Shown here: positions 54,917 through 64,000 of the stretch, in pieces | How the letters are laid out: each line of letters opens with the position of its first letter | Position numbering within the stretch: the first letter of the stretch is position 1 | Source: Hypericum androsaemum | Lineage: Eukaryota > Streptophyta > Magnoliopsida > Malpighiales > Hypericaceae | Assembly: GCA_963995505.1 (NCBI GenBank) | Contig: OZ023194.1 | Span: 12,086,428-12,150,427, forward strand | Direction: 5' to 3' | Length of the DNA: 64,000 bases | Translations under genes and position numbers: made by a program | Notes under the pieces: model-generated | Database searches by the model: none | What the model was told of the DNA's origin: nothing | The model's input: the letters and a program-made list of their open reading frames with translations, nothing else

Positions 54917-55941
54917 CTTTATGTGAAGCAACAGATTAAAGAAAACAACTATTTCTAGCGTATGTATGGCTAAAAGTCAGCAGAGATCCATCTGTATCCC
55001 TGTTTCACCCAAGAAAATTCCATTCCTACGTATCTCGAGTGCAATCGGTACAATTTCTACCTCTTTCTGATGGGCTAACCCCTGTTAATTATCTCCATCA
55101 ACTTCATATTGACAAAATGATGCAATGAATTCCGTTTCCAAGTTGCAGCATGTACCGCAAGAGAGGCATTGAACACATGTTCTTCTATTAACATTTCCCA
55201 AGCGACTTCTAGCATGCTAATATTAAGAAAGTAATATTATTATATACTACCAAACAGCTCAATCAATTTTACCCCTATTAAACTTGTGATGCCCCATGAA
55301 CTCGAGCATCAAAGCCTAGAGACATGTAGTATAAATCACCAAATCTCCATATCCACGGTAAATATATAAAGGTACCACGGTAAGTATACTGCACAAGCAC
55401 ATGGCAGTGGTGAAAACCGGAATCAAGAATGTTCAACTTGCTGCAAAAAAATGTGGAGCACTAAACTTGATGGATGTTTTCTTGCATCATGATGATAAAC
55501 AGATCTAAGCATAACAAAGAAAGACACGGGTTCATTGAGAATGTCAACAAGAAAGACTCGGGTTAAGTTGAACATTTGCTACTGCGAATCAATAAATTGG
55601 AATAAAGAGAAAATAGCCTGTCAGTGACATGGTATGGATACAAACAAGGCATGAATTGGAGGCGAATGTAACCCGTGCCTCACCAAGTACTCCACCTTCG
55701 GTGCCCTTATTTCCTCTCTCCATTTCGCCGCCGCTAAAGGCCACAACGAGGTCCTTTTCGTCTTTTTTCTATTTTATTATGGAATTAAGAAATAGAGGGA
55801 ATGTTTTTTTTATAGATTTCGTTCGTATGAATTTTTAATTTACTAGTTACCAGTAATTTGCTTCTTGGTGCTTCGTATGATAAAGGCTGTTGCTTTTTGC
55901 AGTCCTTTTGGCGGATGGCAGTATCTTTGATTTGATGTAGC
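54917..55941. other. Region upstream of the ORC3 exons
   Basis: No ORC3 exon that I can recognise. A minus-strand piece near 55140-55200 encodes FNASLAVHAATWKRNSL, perhaps coding, but unassigned. A possible gene piece near 55660-55740 on plus ([18 protein letters not shown]) is low complexity. Confidence 0.35.
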
Positions 55942-57520
55942 TAGACCTGGCCACGAATTGAATCCGATTCGTGATTCAATTCGATTCGATTCGTAAAAAA
56001 TTCGATTCGATTCGACAATAATTCGATTCATCAAAAAATTCGATTTGAATTCGTCATGATAAGAATTGAATACGGTTCAAGTTTTTTGTAATTCGTCAAA
56101 CCGGCGAATTCAATTCGAATTCGATTCGAATTCGAATCGAATTCATAAAAATTCAAAAAAGGGGGGGGGGGGGGGGGGGGAGCGGCGGGAATTAAAAAAA
56201 AGGGAGCGGTGGGGCCGGGAATTTAAAAAAAGGTGGGGGGAGGGGGGTTTATTTGGATTTCGCTGATGTCAGCGCTTGCGTCAGCATTAGGGATAAATTA
56301 CCCTTTTTCTCTTATCATTTTTTTTGTTACCGTTTTAATCCCTAGGTTACCGTTTTTTTACTGTTGGTACTTTTAAAATTTTTTTTTTTATAAATTCAGA
56401 ATTTCTTCCCAACTCTATAAATACCACATCTTATTCTTCAAATTTTACACATTCCAATCTCAATTCTCTACTTCTCTTATTGAAAATTTGAGCTATATAA
56501 ATTCTCCCTCAAGTTTACTAATTAGATATATTAGTCATACTTCTCATATAATTACTCATATTACTATATATTTAATCTTTGTACTCAAGATGGAATTAAA
56601 ACTTTAGACTCTACATTAGGACCAATTAAATAAGCACTTAATTTATTATGGGCTCGCCCAAAATTGCTAAAAGATTGGAAAAATTTTGCAAATTAAACAA
56701 CATGAAACCAAAACATTTTCCACAAGATGTTCAACATCGTTGGAATTCGACTTATGATCAAACTAATAATATTATGTTACAACCTTACCATTGGGACCTT
56801 GTAGAAAAACTAAATGAGCTTTTAGAATGTTTTAATTATGCTACACATCTTTTATCGGGTATTTATTATCCTACATCTCATTTACTATTATGCAACCATT
56901 TTTATGCCGAACATTAAAATTGATAGTTTACAAAAAGATATTATGGATTTAATGAGTGAATATAGTATTAGGAATAATGCTTCTACATCTAATGAACCAA
57001 CTCCCTCTCCCTCACAAGGTGAAAAATTAAGTTTTACGGAAAGATTGCTAATGAAAAAACAAAAAAGACCCCGAGGAATAAGTTTAACCAATTCGGAATT
57101 TGATTTATATCTTAACACACAATTTGATATTTCATTTGTCAAATCTTCTAATTTTGCTTTATTAGAATGGTGGAACAACCATGTAGAACAATTTCTGGTT
57201 ATGTCAATTGTTCCAAAAGAATTGCTTGCTTGTCCGATTTCGACGGTTGCCGTGGAAGTTGGAACAAGCATTTCGAAAATATGACAAAAATATTCAAAAT
57301 ATCAAAAAAAATTAGAGGTTTTAGAATTTTTTAATTAAGTATTAAAATTATAGAATTAATTTGAATTCGAATTCGATTATAATTCGATTCTAATTCGAAA
57401 ATTCATAATTCGTATTCGATTCGTCTTGTGAAGAATTGAATATGGTTTAATGTTTTGATGAATTCGAATTCGAATAAGTTCGATTCAAATTCGTCCAAAT
57501 TCGAACCGTGGTCAGGTCTA
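55942..57520 (+). mobile_element. hAT transposon, internally deleted, with transposase relic
   Basis: Terminal repeats TAGACCTGGCCACG (left) and TAGACCTGACCACG (right, read back) with an exact 8-bp duplication GATGTAGC (55934-55941, 57521-57528). Both subterminal zones are full of AATTCGATTCGAATTCG-type words, probably transposase-binding repeats. A G-homopolymer of about 22 lies near 56160. The transposase is incomplete, so this 1579-bp copy is non-autonomous. Confidence 0.92.
56640..57285 (+). pseudogene. hAT transposase remnant (Ac-like, C-terminal half)
   Basis: The first frame (56648-56917) has FPQDVQHRWNSTYDQ and ELLECFNYATHLLSGIYYPT, typical of the middle of plant hAT transposases. 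A frameshift and deletion follow. The second frame (to 57284) has SEFDLYLNTQFD and then LEWWNNH, the usual dimerisation-domain words, with LLACPISTVAVE. The BED finger and the catalytic core before 56640 are missing. Not functional. Confidence 0.85.
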
Positions 57521-57528
57521 GATGTAGC

Positions 57529-58207
57529 CCATCTGTTTCCCGATATAGAGAGAGGAGGAGGAGGAGAAGGAGAGCGAATCGAAAGAATGAGAGGAGGAGA
57601 AAGAGGGGTTTTTTGAAAAAATTATAAACAAATTTGGTACTCATTTAGTAATTTATACAACGGTGCGTCGGCAACGACTAATCCAGGTCATCGCCACCTG
57701 GCATTCTATGTAGGCGTCAAAGCGACACTGTTTGCCCAAAAATCTATGAACCAGACCAATGGACCTGTTAGCGATAAAAATTTGACGTATCTTACGATTT
57801 TAGAACCACGACGTACCCAAGTGATAATCGATGATATCACAACTTCACAAGGTACTAAAATAAACTTTTCTCAAAAAAATCTCCCTCACTCTCACACTCG
57901 CTAGTGGATTTAGGGTTTTCCAGTTGGGGCCGCCTCTTCGCTTCTCTTTCGTCCTCTCCTACCAACTCCAGACTTGGTGAGCTCCCTATCCCATTCCTTT
58001 CTCTGATGGTGTTAAATTATATTATTATTATAGGTGAAAAATCCTTATAATTTGAGATCGTACGGTCGAAATGAAATAATTTATGTATTGTTGTAAATAA
58101 CTTATTGATTAGGGTTTGTTATGCTTATTGAATGACAATCTATGATGTGATCTACGCATTCTAGGTTTTGCAAAATGATATCAATCTGTTGAACTCGCCA
58201 AGTTGCG
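57529..58207. other. Intergenic region
   Basis: GA-rich stretch (57545-57610) followed by AT-rich DNA. No gene is supported. Confidence 0.4.
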
Positions 58208-59026
58208 TTATGACGTCAACGCCAGAGCTACTCCTAGCGGGCCTACAAATAGTTCGCTAGACAATCCAGTTAAATCATTAGATGGTTTGGTATCACAGCG
58301 TGAAAGTGTCAAAACTACCCTTTCAGTTAAATCATGATTCAATTGGCCTGGTCGAGGAGGGAAATGAGAACGGCGTCTTCGAGGGATGGGCGGATCCTGG
58401 TGGACATGACGGGGACCGTTGGCATGTGATCGGAGCCAAATGTCCATGTAGCCCACGGGGAAGGGGTGGGAGCAGGCCGAGAGAGTCCTCACGTAGTCGT
58501 TCTCTTCGAACTCTAGCAAGCACACAGCGTAGTCTCACAGAACGACGTCGTTTGAGCGGATTGTAGAAGGAGAGATGGATCGTCTTGATGACAAAGTCAT
58601 CGAGCCTGTATGGGGAGTACACGTGGAAGCCAGTGACCCCGTTGGGAGGGGAGGCGAATAGTTGAACGGAAGCGGAGGCGAATCCATATTGGAGAACGTG
58701 GTGGAGTAGGACGGTCGTTGAAACCTGCGGTGCCGACGCTGGCGCCACCACTGGCAGAACCAACAGACGAGGAAGATGAGGTGGCGGGTAAGGAGGCGGG
58801 ATTAGGTGATCAGTAGGAAGGCCGTCACCACAACGACAACCATGGCAATGAGCGGCGGGCTGAAGTCCAAGCTCGAGATGCTGACGTTGCTTGACGGCGG
58901 AGCAGACTGACCGACAGATGACAAGGATGTTATCAGCGTGGTCGTGGACATGGGTCCTGTGGATGGAGACGGTGATGAAGCCCACAAGGGAGACGGAGAA
59001 GGAGAAGGGAAGTGAGCTCCAGCCAT
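58208..59026 (-). pseudogene. RING-H2 finger ATL-type ubiquitin ligase, pseudogene
   Basis: On minus the start is MAGAHFPSPSPSPLWASSPS, then one hydrophobic helix (PPLIAMVVVVVTAFLLIT) cut by TAA, as ATL proteins have near the N-terminus. A later frame gives LDDFVIKTIHLSFYN, the region before the RING. After another shift, the RING area reads YAVCLLEFEENDYVRTL then CSHPFPVGYMDIWLRSHANG. Several zinc ligands are replaced: the first Cys is Tyr, the second His position is Pro, the next Cys is Tyr, and the NCPLC pair is NGPRH. With stops, frameshifts and lost ligands, no functional ligase is possible. It lies just 5' of Helitron helicase sequence, so capture by the Helitron is possible but unproven. 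Confidence 0.8.
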
Positions 59027-59173
59027 TAAATATTTTTTTCCCTTTTCGCCTATTTAAATTGATCCACTGATCCTCAATAGAAATTCTGCGAGTAAGAGAG
59101 TATTCATCCCTAGGATGCCACTGAACCTACCGGAGAATCTTGAGATACTGTATAAGATGATACACAAGCAATT

Positions 59174-60575
59174 TTCTAGAGACTTCATTAGTTAATTATT
59201 ATTTCCTATTCAGTTATTTCCATTCAGTTGTTTCCTTCACTGAGAACTTTACCTTTAATAGGTTAGGGTTTATTTAGTTTTCCTATTCAGCTATTAGGCG
59301 TGGCTATATAATGCCCACACACCCTTAGGGTTGATAATCAAGAATTATAATCAAGAAGTATCTCCTACGTTCTCCTTCTTCTCTTCTACGTTCACAACTT
59401 CTCTCTCTAATTCTATCAAGATCTTTCTCTTCTCAACTTCTTTCCTCAAATTCTATCAACTATCCAAGCTCATAACAATTTGGTATCAGAGCCACTTTTC
59501 GGGATGGCTGCCACTATCGATGCCTTGTTCGACAGGTTAATTAAGTGCATCAAGGAGATGGACAAGTCTCCACGAAGGATGGGAGATTCCTCGGTGCTGG
59601 CTACTGAAGAGATTCGTGATGCCTCTTAAGAGGCCAAAGGGACAGCCATGAAAGCTATTTATGAAGGACAAACACGAGGGTTTGAAGACTTCTCGCTGGC
59701 TGAATCTGGTGAAGAACTCACTGATTTGGTTGAATCGACCAAACCTGAGGTTGTCCAAGAAGAAGCCGAGATGGTTGATCCGGACGAGGAACCTCCACAG
59801 AAGTTGGGGGATCCATCGATTGAGGCCATTGAGGAGAATCGTGACGCCGTTCAATTGGCAAAAGGAACATCCATAGAAGCTATCTCTGAAAGAAATGTTC
59901 GATCGGAGGAGAAAGTGGAGCACGAGGACTTCGTCCAGCTGTCCAAGTACCTTGGGAATGCTTCTCCCTTGGAGGTCAACGATAGGGCCCTCTCCAAGTT
60001 CATTGATGATATCGGGAGGCTTAACCCTGCAACCTACCAATTCTTCGACACTGTTGAGACGTACTACGGGGTTCTGATCGAGCACATGTTCCTGGACGCT
60101 CTTGAAGTTCAAGCATTAGTGAGGAGCAAGGGCCTCTTCTACATTGAGGTCTATGACTACGACGGCGAGGAGAGGGCAGTCGGTGACACCACGGAGCCGG
60201 GTTAGCGCACACATCCAGATTTCCAGCTCGAGGATGAGCTGTCTCGCGAGGGCGGGAGTAGTGTTAGGATTCTAGAGACTTCATTAGTTAATTATTATTT
60301 TCTATTCAGTTATTTCCATTCAGTTATTTCCTTCACTGAGAACTTTACCTTTAATAAGTTAGGGTTTATTTAGTTTTCCTATTCAGCTATTAGGCGTTTG
60401 GCTATATAATGCCCACGCACCCTTAGGGTTGATAATCAAGAATTATAATCAAGAAGTATCTCCTACGTTCTCCTTCTTCTCTTCTATGTTCACAACTTCT
60501 CTCTCTAATTCTATCAAGATCTTTCTCTTCTCAACTTCTTTCCTCAAATTCTACCAACTATCCAAGCTCATAACA
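59174..60575 (+). mobile_element. Non-autonomous LTR retrotransposon inserted in the Helitron helicase
   Basis: LTRs of about 304 bp (59174-59477) and 314 bp (60262-60575, TGTTAGG...CATAACA) are roughly 97 percent alike by eye. The primer site TGGTATCAGAGCC is at 59481-59493; a purine tract (GAGGGCGGGAGTAG) precedes the 3' LTR. The first 10 or so bases of the 5' LTR are replaced, and no target duplication was found. The 784-bp interior has no gag-pol motif. Confidence 0.88.
59504..60205 (+). pseudogene. Interior ORF of the LTR element, one stop
   Basis: From MAATIDALFDRLIKCIKEMD (59504) the frame is open to 60205 except for one TAA at about 59627. It is acidic (Glu/Asp-rich) in the middle and ends with a folded-looking part ([20 protein letters not shown] ... 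[20 protein letters not shown]). I do not recognise it as gag, protease or polymerase; it could be a shortened gag-like or captured host sequence. Confidence 0.5.
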
Positions 60576-60839
60576 GTATGTGTTTGCATTCCCGATTAAC
60601 AAAGCAAGGACAAACAATTGAAAACATTGGTATTTATCTACTTCAGCATGTCTTCAGTTATGAGCAGTTGTACGTTGCCCTTTCAAGAGGTATTTCAAGC
60701 AAAAATACTAAAGTATTAGTCAAAAGAGGTGATGTTGCTGATAAAGTTATAACTTTTACAAAAAAATCGTGTATAAAGAAGTTCTTATGACATTTTAGGT
60801 AAATTGAAAAAGAAAATAGTGCAAGTTGAAGCATCTTAT

Positions 60840-60930
60840 TCATGTACAGCTTAAAAAATTTAATAAACGATATATTTTGCGGGTTTTGAAACAGAACGAC
60901 ACTCGCATCGCGCGTGCGTTTTTACTATCT
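60840..60930 (+). repeat. Helitron 3'-end copy, upstream
   Basis: AGCTTAAAAAATTTAATAAA...GAAACAGAAC...CACTCGCATCGCGCGTGCGT...TTTACTAT parallels 61489-61572 but ends CTAT instead of CTAG. Confidence 0.8.
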
Positions 60931-61009
60931 TACGATAATAAAGAGAACCTCCATTTTTTGGTAGTTTGGTGTGTTAGATAGAAATGTCAAAATTACCCTT
61001 AAACATTAA

Positions 61010-61465
61010 AACCTTAAACCAAATCTCAAACTCCAAAACACAAAACTCAAATCCCAAATTCAAAAACCCCCTAACCCCCAACCTCGAAACCCGAACCCCC
61101 AGACCCGGACCCTCGGACTCTCGCCTCCGGACCCCCCGACCCCAGACCACGGACCCCCGACTCTCCCGACCACGGACCCTAGACCCACGGACCACCAGAC
61201 TCTGAACCATGGACCCCCGAACTGACAAACCCTCAACCCCGGACCCCTGGACCACCAGACCCCCGAGCCCGGACCACAGACCCCCGGACCACCGGACCCC
61301 CGAACCCTGACCACAGACCGCTGCACCCCCGAACCACGGACCATGGACCCCCAAACCCCGGATCACCGGACCAAGGACCCTCGGACTGCCGAACCACCGA
61401 CCCCGGACCTTCGAACGTCGGACCACCAGACTCGTGACCCCGACCCCCGGACCCCAACCCCCGAA
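61010..61465. repeat. C-rich degenerate minisatellite (GGACC units)
   Basis: Loose tandem units of the kind GGACCACCGGACCCCCGAAC run for about 450 bp, preceded by A/C-rich AAATCTCAAACTCC-type units. Almost all C on plus, so G-rich on minus. The 201-codon minus-strand frame across it (61579-60974) is a Gly/Arg/Val/Ser repeat without domain support. Confidence 0.85.
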
Positions 61466-61572
61466 ACTCCGTTCTTTTTTATTTTTGTATAGCTTAAAAA
61501 AAATTGAACGATATGTTTTGCGAATTTTGAAACAGAATAATAGCACTCGCATCGCGCGTGCGTATTTACTAG

Positions 61573-62098
61573 TTAACAAATAAAAACAACAACTAAGAAT
61601 CTGTCACTCGATTTTCTTTCTCAAACAAATATGAGAAAACCATGTTTTTCTCAAACTCATAGACAGTAGACCAGAATAATCACCCTAGTCAGAAGGCAAT
61701 TGGCACATACAGCTAAGGGAAATATAAGACCTGAAAAATTTGTCTGCAGGGCAAAGCCAAAGATACTCTATTATCTTGCACCATAATTTCAAGTTTTCTT
61801 TCTTCAACCCTTCTTAGAAATGTTGCTTTCATTTCGAATGCCAGAGTAAGGTAAAGCTCAGCGGCATTTTATTGTGTACTGATACTTGGAAAGCTTAACC
61901 TCTCACTATGCCAAATAGTTCCAATTTGAACTTGGCTACTGCAATTTTGAATCCTACAGACACATTAAGGTTCTTTTTGAGAAGGGTGGCGCGAAGCCTA
62001 TATTATAAAAAGCAGGTTAAGGTTCTGGAATCTCAGATATGTTACTCATTTTCATAGAAAACAGCATAAGCAATCACCAAGCACGGTACTTTTAATTT
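61573..62098. other. Intergenic region right of the Helitron
   Basis: No gene is supported. The last 27 bp (62072-62098) are the left target duplication of the LINE insertion. Confidence 0.45.
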
Positions 62099-62354
62099 TG
62101 ACTACTACGACGCGATTGGCAGGTGGATATCAAACACATATATATATAGAGGCCAACTCGTGTGAGGATGCTCTAGCTAACCACGACTTTGAGCTATCTT
62201 TAGGGTCTCACTACTTTTGTAATCCTCCAGAGGACATTCGGCCCCTAATATTAAGAGACCTAAATTACGTCTTATTTCTGAGATCGGTTGTAATTTTTGC
62301 TTTTGAATGAATAAATAAATATATGCTAGGGGAACCTATAACTTGACAAAAAAA
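62099..62354 (+). mobile_element. 5'-truncated LINE insertion (RNase H end)
   Basis: The 256-bp insertion ends in an A-run and is flanked by a 27-bp direct duplication, AATCACCAAGCACGGTACTT followed by TTAATTT (62072-62098 and 62355-62381), as target-primed reverse transcription gives. Its frame encodes HIYIEANSCEDALANHDFEL and PPEDIRPLILRDLNYVLFLR, the C-terminal RNase H-like end seen in plant L1 LINEs, then a stop and a short 3' UTR. Confidence 0.88.
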
Positions 62355-62381
62355 AATCACCAAGCACGGTACTTTTAATTT

Positions 62382-63449
62382 GAACATGACTGATACTTGT
62401 AGTTTTTCTCTCTTTTTTTCCTTTCTTTGATACTTGTACCCCTCAGAGAAAGGAAAAAAACTACAAGTATCGCAGACTTTTTCGGTGAAAAAGGTACCAG
62501 ATTACGAAGAAGTGGGTCGATGAAAATTACTTGGATATATTGGTCAAATCTTCTTTTACATTCTTCCCATCCTCATGTTTTGGTGGTCATCGTCGATAGC
62601 AACTCTTTCACTTTGCCATGAACCTACCAAAGCAACAACTTAGTCAGGTACACAGACAGAAGTCCATAACAGGACAGGTACCAAACAATTACATTTATGA
62701 AGATGCTGAAATGGGCATTAGCGAAATTGGTCAAGGAAAGACAAGCAAGAGAAAATAAGGTAGGAAAGTGCCCAAATGAAAGAAAGAGCACTAGCATGAC
62801 AGAAGAATTAAGTCTAAAACAAGGGGCCATTTCATCGAGGCATGCCTAGATTCATTATGCTAGGCTAGATAGCTCCCTAGAAGCCAAACATTAACAAGTA
62901 ACCCTTAAGTTCCAGAAAGCCCGCCCGCCAGAGCAACAGTACAAAGCAACTGCTGACCCGAGGGAAGAAACAATAAGGGATATCAGCATGGTGATGGCGA
63001 GTACTTTATATAATGGTTCTTCGACCAAAACCTAAAGCAGTGTGCTTCTCCCAAAACTTTAGCAGTTCAGCTGAAAGATACCTGATTGAATTCAAGCCTC
63101 AGAAATTCGCATCATATAGCAGACTCTCAAACCAGAATGGAAGAGTCAATTATTTGGTCAATCGGAAAGATGGTTATCAAAATGCACTATGAACAAGTTG
63201 AAGCAACATCTTGGTTGTGCTGATTACCGAATGACTGCCTTGCCTACACTTTTGAGACAGGCACCCATCATGTTTCCTCATTTACCAGGACTTATGAACA
63301 TCATTTTGAAATGAAACCGGAACAAGTAGTTACACATTTCAACAGTGAAGGTATCTGTAAAGAAATAGCCTATCAAAACAAAAACAGTGGGAAACCACTA
63401 AATCTTCAGTACAGACCTACTGCAAGCAATTACTTGGAAGGAAAGAAAA
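62382..63449. other. Intergenic region
   Basis: No gene is supported; short frames only. Confidence 0.4.
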
Positions 63450-64000
63450 TCATAACTGGGTGAGTCTCGTGCTCCTGTTGGAATGCCTATATTTGGAATT
63501 TGCCATTCATTCAACAAAAGAAAACCTCTCAAAGTCGGACAGTAAATTCAGCAAGATCAACAACAAATATATGTTCTTTGGTACCTCAGATGTGAAAGAG
63601 TCAGTTCTAACACATACAGATACAAACAAAATCCCTTTAAAAGGGTACAACCCAGCAACAAAGGCTAAGAGCTTGACATAGCTAACATAGAAATAAGATC
63701 ATTGACATCCATCTTTCCCGTCATCCCATGGCAACATGCAACGAAGGTTGTCTCATGAACGAAGTCCGAATTTGGATCATTAGATGGTGGCTGGCTTATC
63801 ACTCTTATGTTCTGAGTCTGTTGCACAATCTATACCTTCCAGATTTGGAAATATGAGAATGTAATTAAGGCAAACAACAAGTTTCCATGAATTTCTTGAT
63901 TTTGAATCTACCTGATGCACATGACAATAGAGATTCATGAGAGCTTTATGAACATAGAAGAAAATAAAAGAAGGATTTAAAAACTTAATTACCTTACTCT
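63450..64000 (-). other. Possible 3' end of a minus-strand gene leaving the window
   Basis: On minus, AGATTGTGCAACAG|ACTCAG is acceptor-like, and the frame that includes it reads LEGIDCATDSEHKSDKPATI before a TAA at about 63785. The following 300 bp are T-rich and 3'-UTR-like. There is no domain to confirm it. Confidence 0.3.

Larger units (their letters stand above)
59070..61572 (+). mobile_element. Helitron 3' portion, split by an LTR element
   Basis: Helicase words are on plus: ASKRVFIPRMPLNL...KMIHKQF (59088-59172), then after the LTR element (59174-60575) VFAFPINKA, a small frameshift, GQTIENIGIYLLQHVF and YEQLYVALSRG (60576-60790). These are the last motifs of the Pif1-like Helitron helicase. 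The 3' terminus is CGCATCGCGCGTGCG (a short hairpin) followed by TATTTACTAG at 61572 and T, the standard CTAG ending. A near-copy of this terminus lies at 60895-60927. The 5' end (TC...) was not found. Confidence 0.78.

Noticed and set aside
59537..60112. 191-codon minus-strand ORF
   Set aside because: Antisense to the LTR element's interior frame; element orientation from primer site and purine tract is plus.
60974..61579. 201-codon minus-strand ORF
   Set aside because: Low-complexity Gly/Arg/Val/Ser translation of the C-rich minisatellite.

Overview
The window looks like nuclear DNA of a flowering plant, probably a dicot; I cannot name the species. The reasons are AT-rich intergenic DNA with GC-richer exons, GT-AG introns, plant-only families (CYP89-type P450s, a tau-class GST, a gamma-tocopherol methyltransferase) and a typical plant set of transposons: Mutator-like, PIF/Harbinger, hAT, Helitron, Cassandra and other TRIM elements, copia, LINE and SINE-like copies.

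Host genes, left to right: a three-exon CYP89A-like P450 (minus, 4651-7832); a membrane-anchored alpha/beta hydrolase (plus, 12946-13989); a small P450 relic (about 14360-14500); an intronless CYP89A-like P450 (plus, 15683-17215); a two-exon tau GST (minus, 18650-20918); a GLTSCR1-domain SWI/SNF accessory protein of the BRIP type (plus, 27168-29317), tail to tail with a membrane-anchored coiled-coil protein (minus, 29966-31854); a six-exon VTE4 (minus, 34711-38157); a CDI-type nucleotide-sugar transferase (minus, 45409-46155); the last three exons of ORC3 (minus, 53833-54916); a dead RING-H2 ATL gene (minus, 58208-59026); and possibly the 3' end of another minus-strand gene at the right edge. 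Exons were joined by hand from splice sites and reading phase, and every multi-exon model keeps its frame.

Much of the rest is mobile DNA, and many insertions have exact target-site duplications. The GST gene is the hot spot. Its intron holds one Mutator-like element inside another (9-bp duplications TTGATTTTA and TAAGATATA). A third Mutator-like element (duplication TAATTAATT) sits about 150 bp upstream of its start codon, carries GC-rich captured-looking sequence, and has a nearly intact PIF/Harbinger element inserted in its left terminal repeat. Other clear cases are a Cassandra element with three LTRs and two internal domains, two hAT MITEs of one family, a larger hAT element with a transposase relic, a local duplication in which one copy took two Mutator-like insertions, and an LTR element inside a Helitron helicase gene.

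A 22-bp minisatellite built around GATATTGGT occurs in four arrays: 1-475 on one strand, 1065-2465 inverted, and 40140-40650 and 41165-41610. It is the most unusual non-genic pattern here. I see no gene cluster that forms a new pathway. The P450s, GST and tocopherol gene are ordinary metabolism and detoxification genes that happen to be neighbours.
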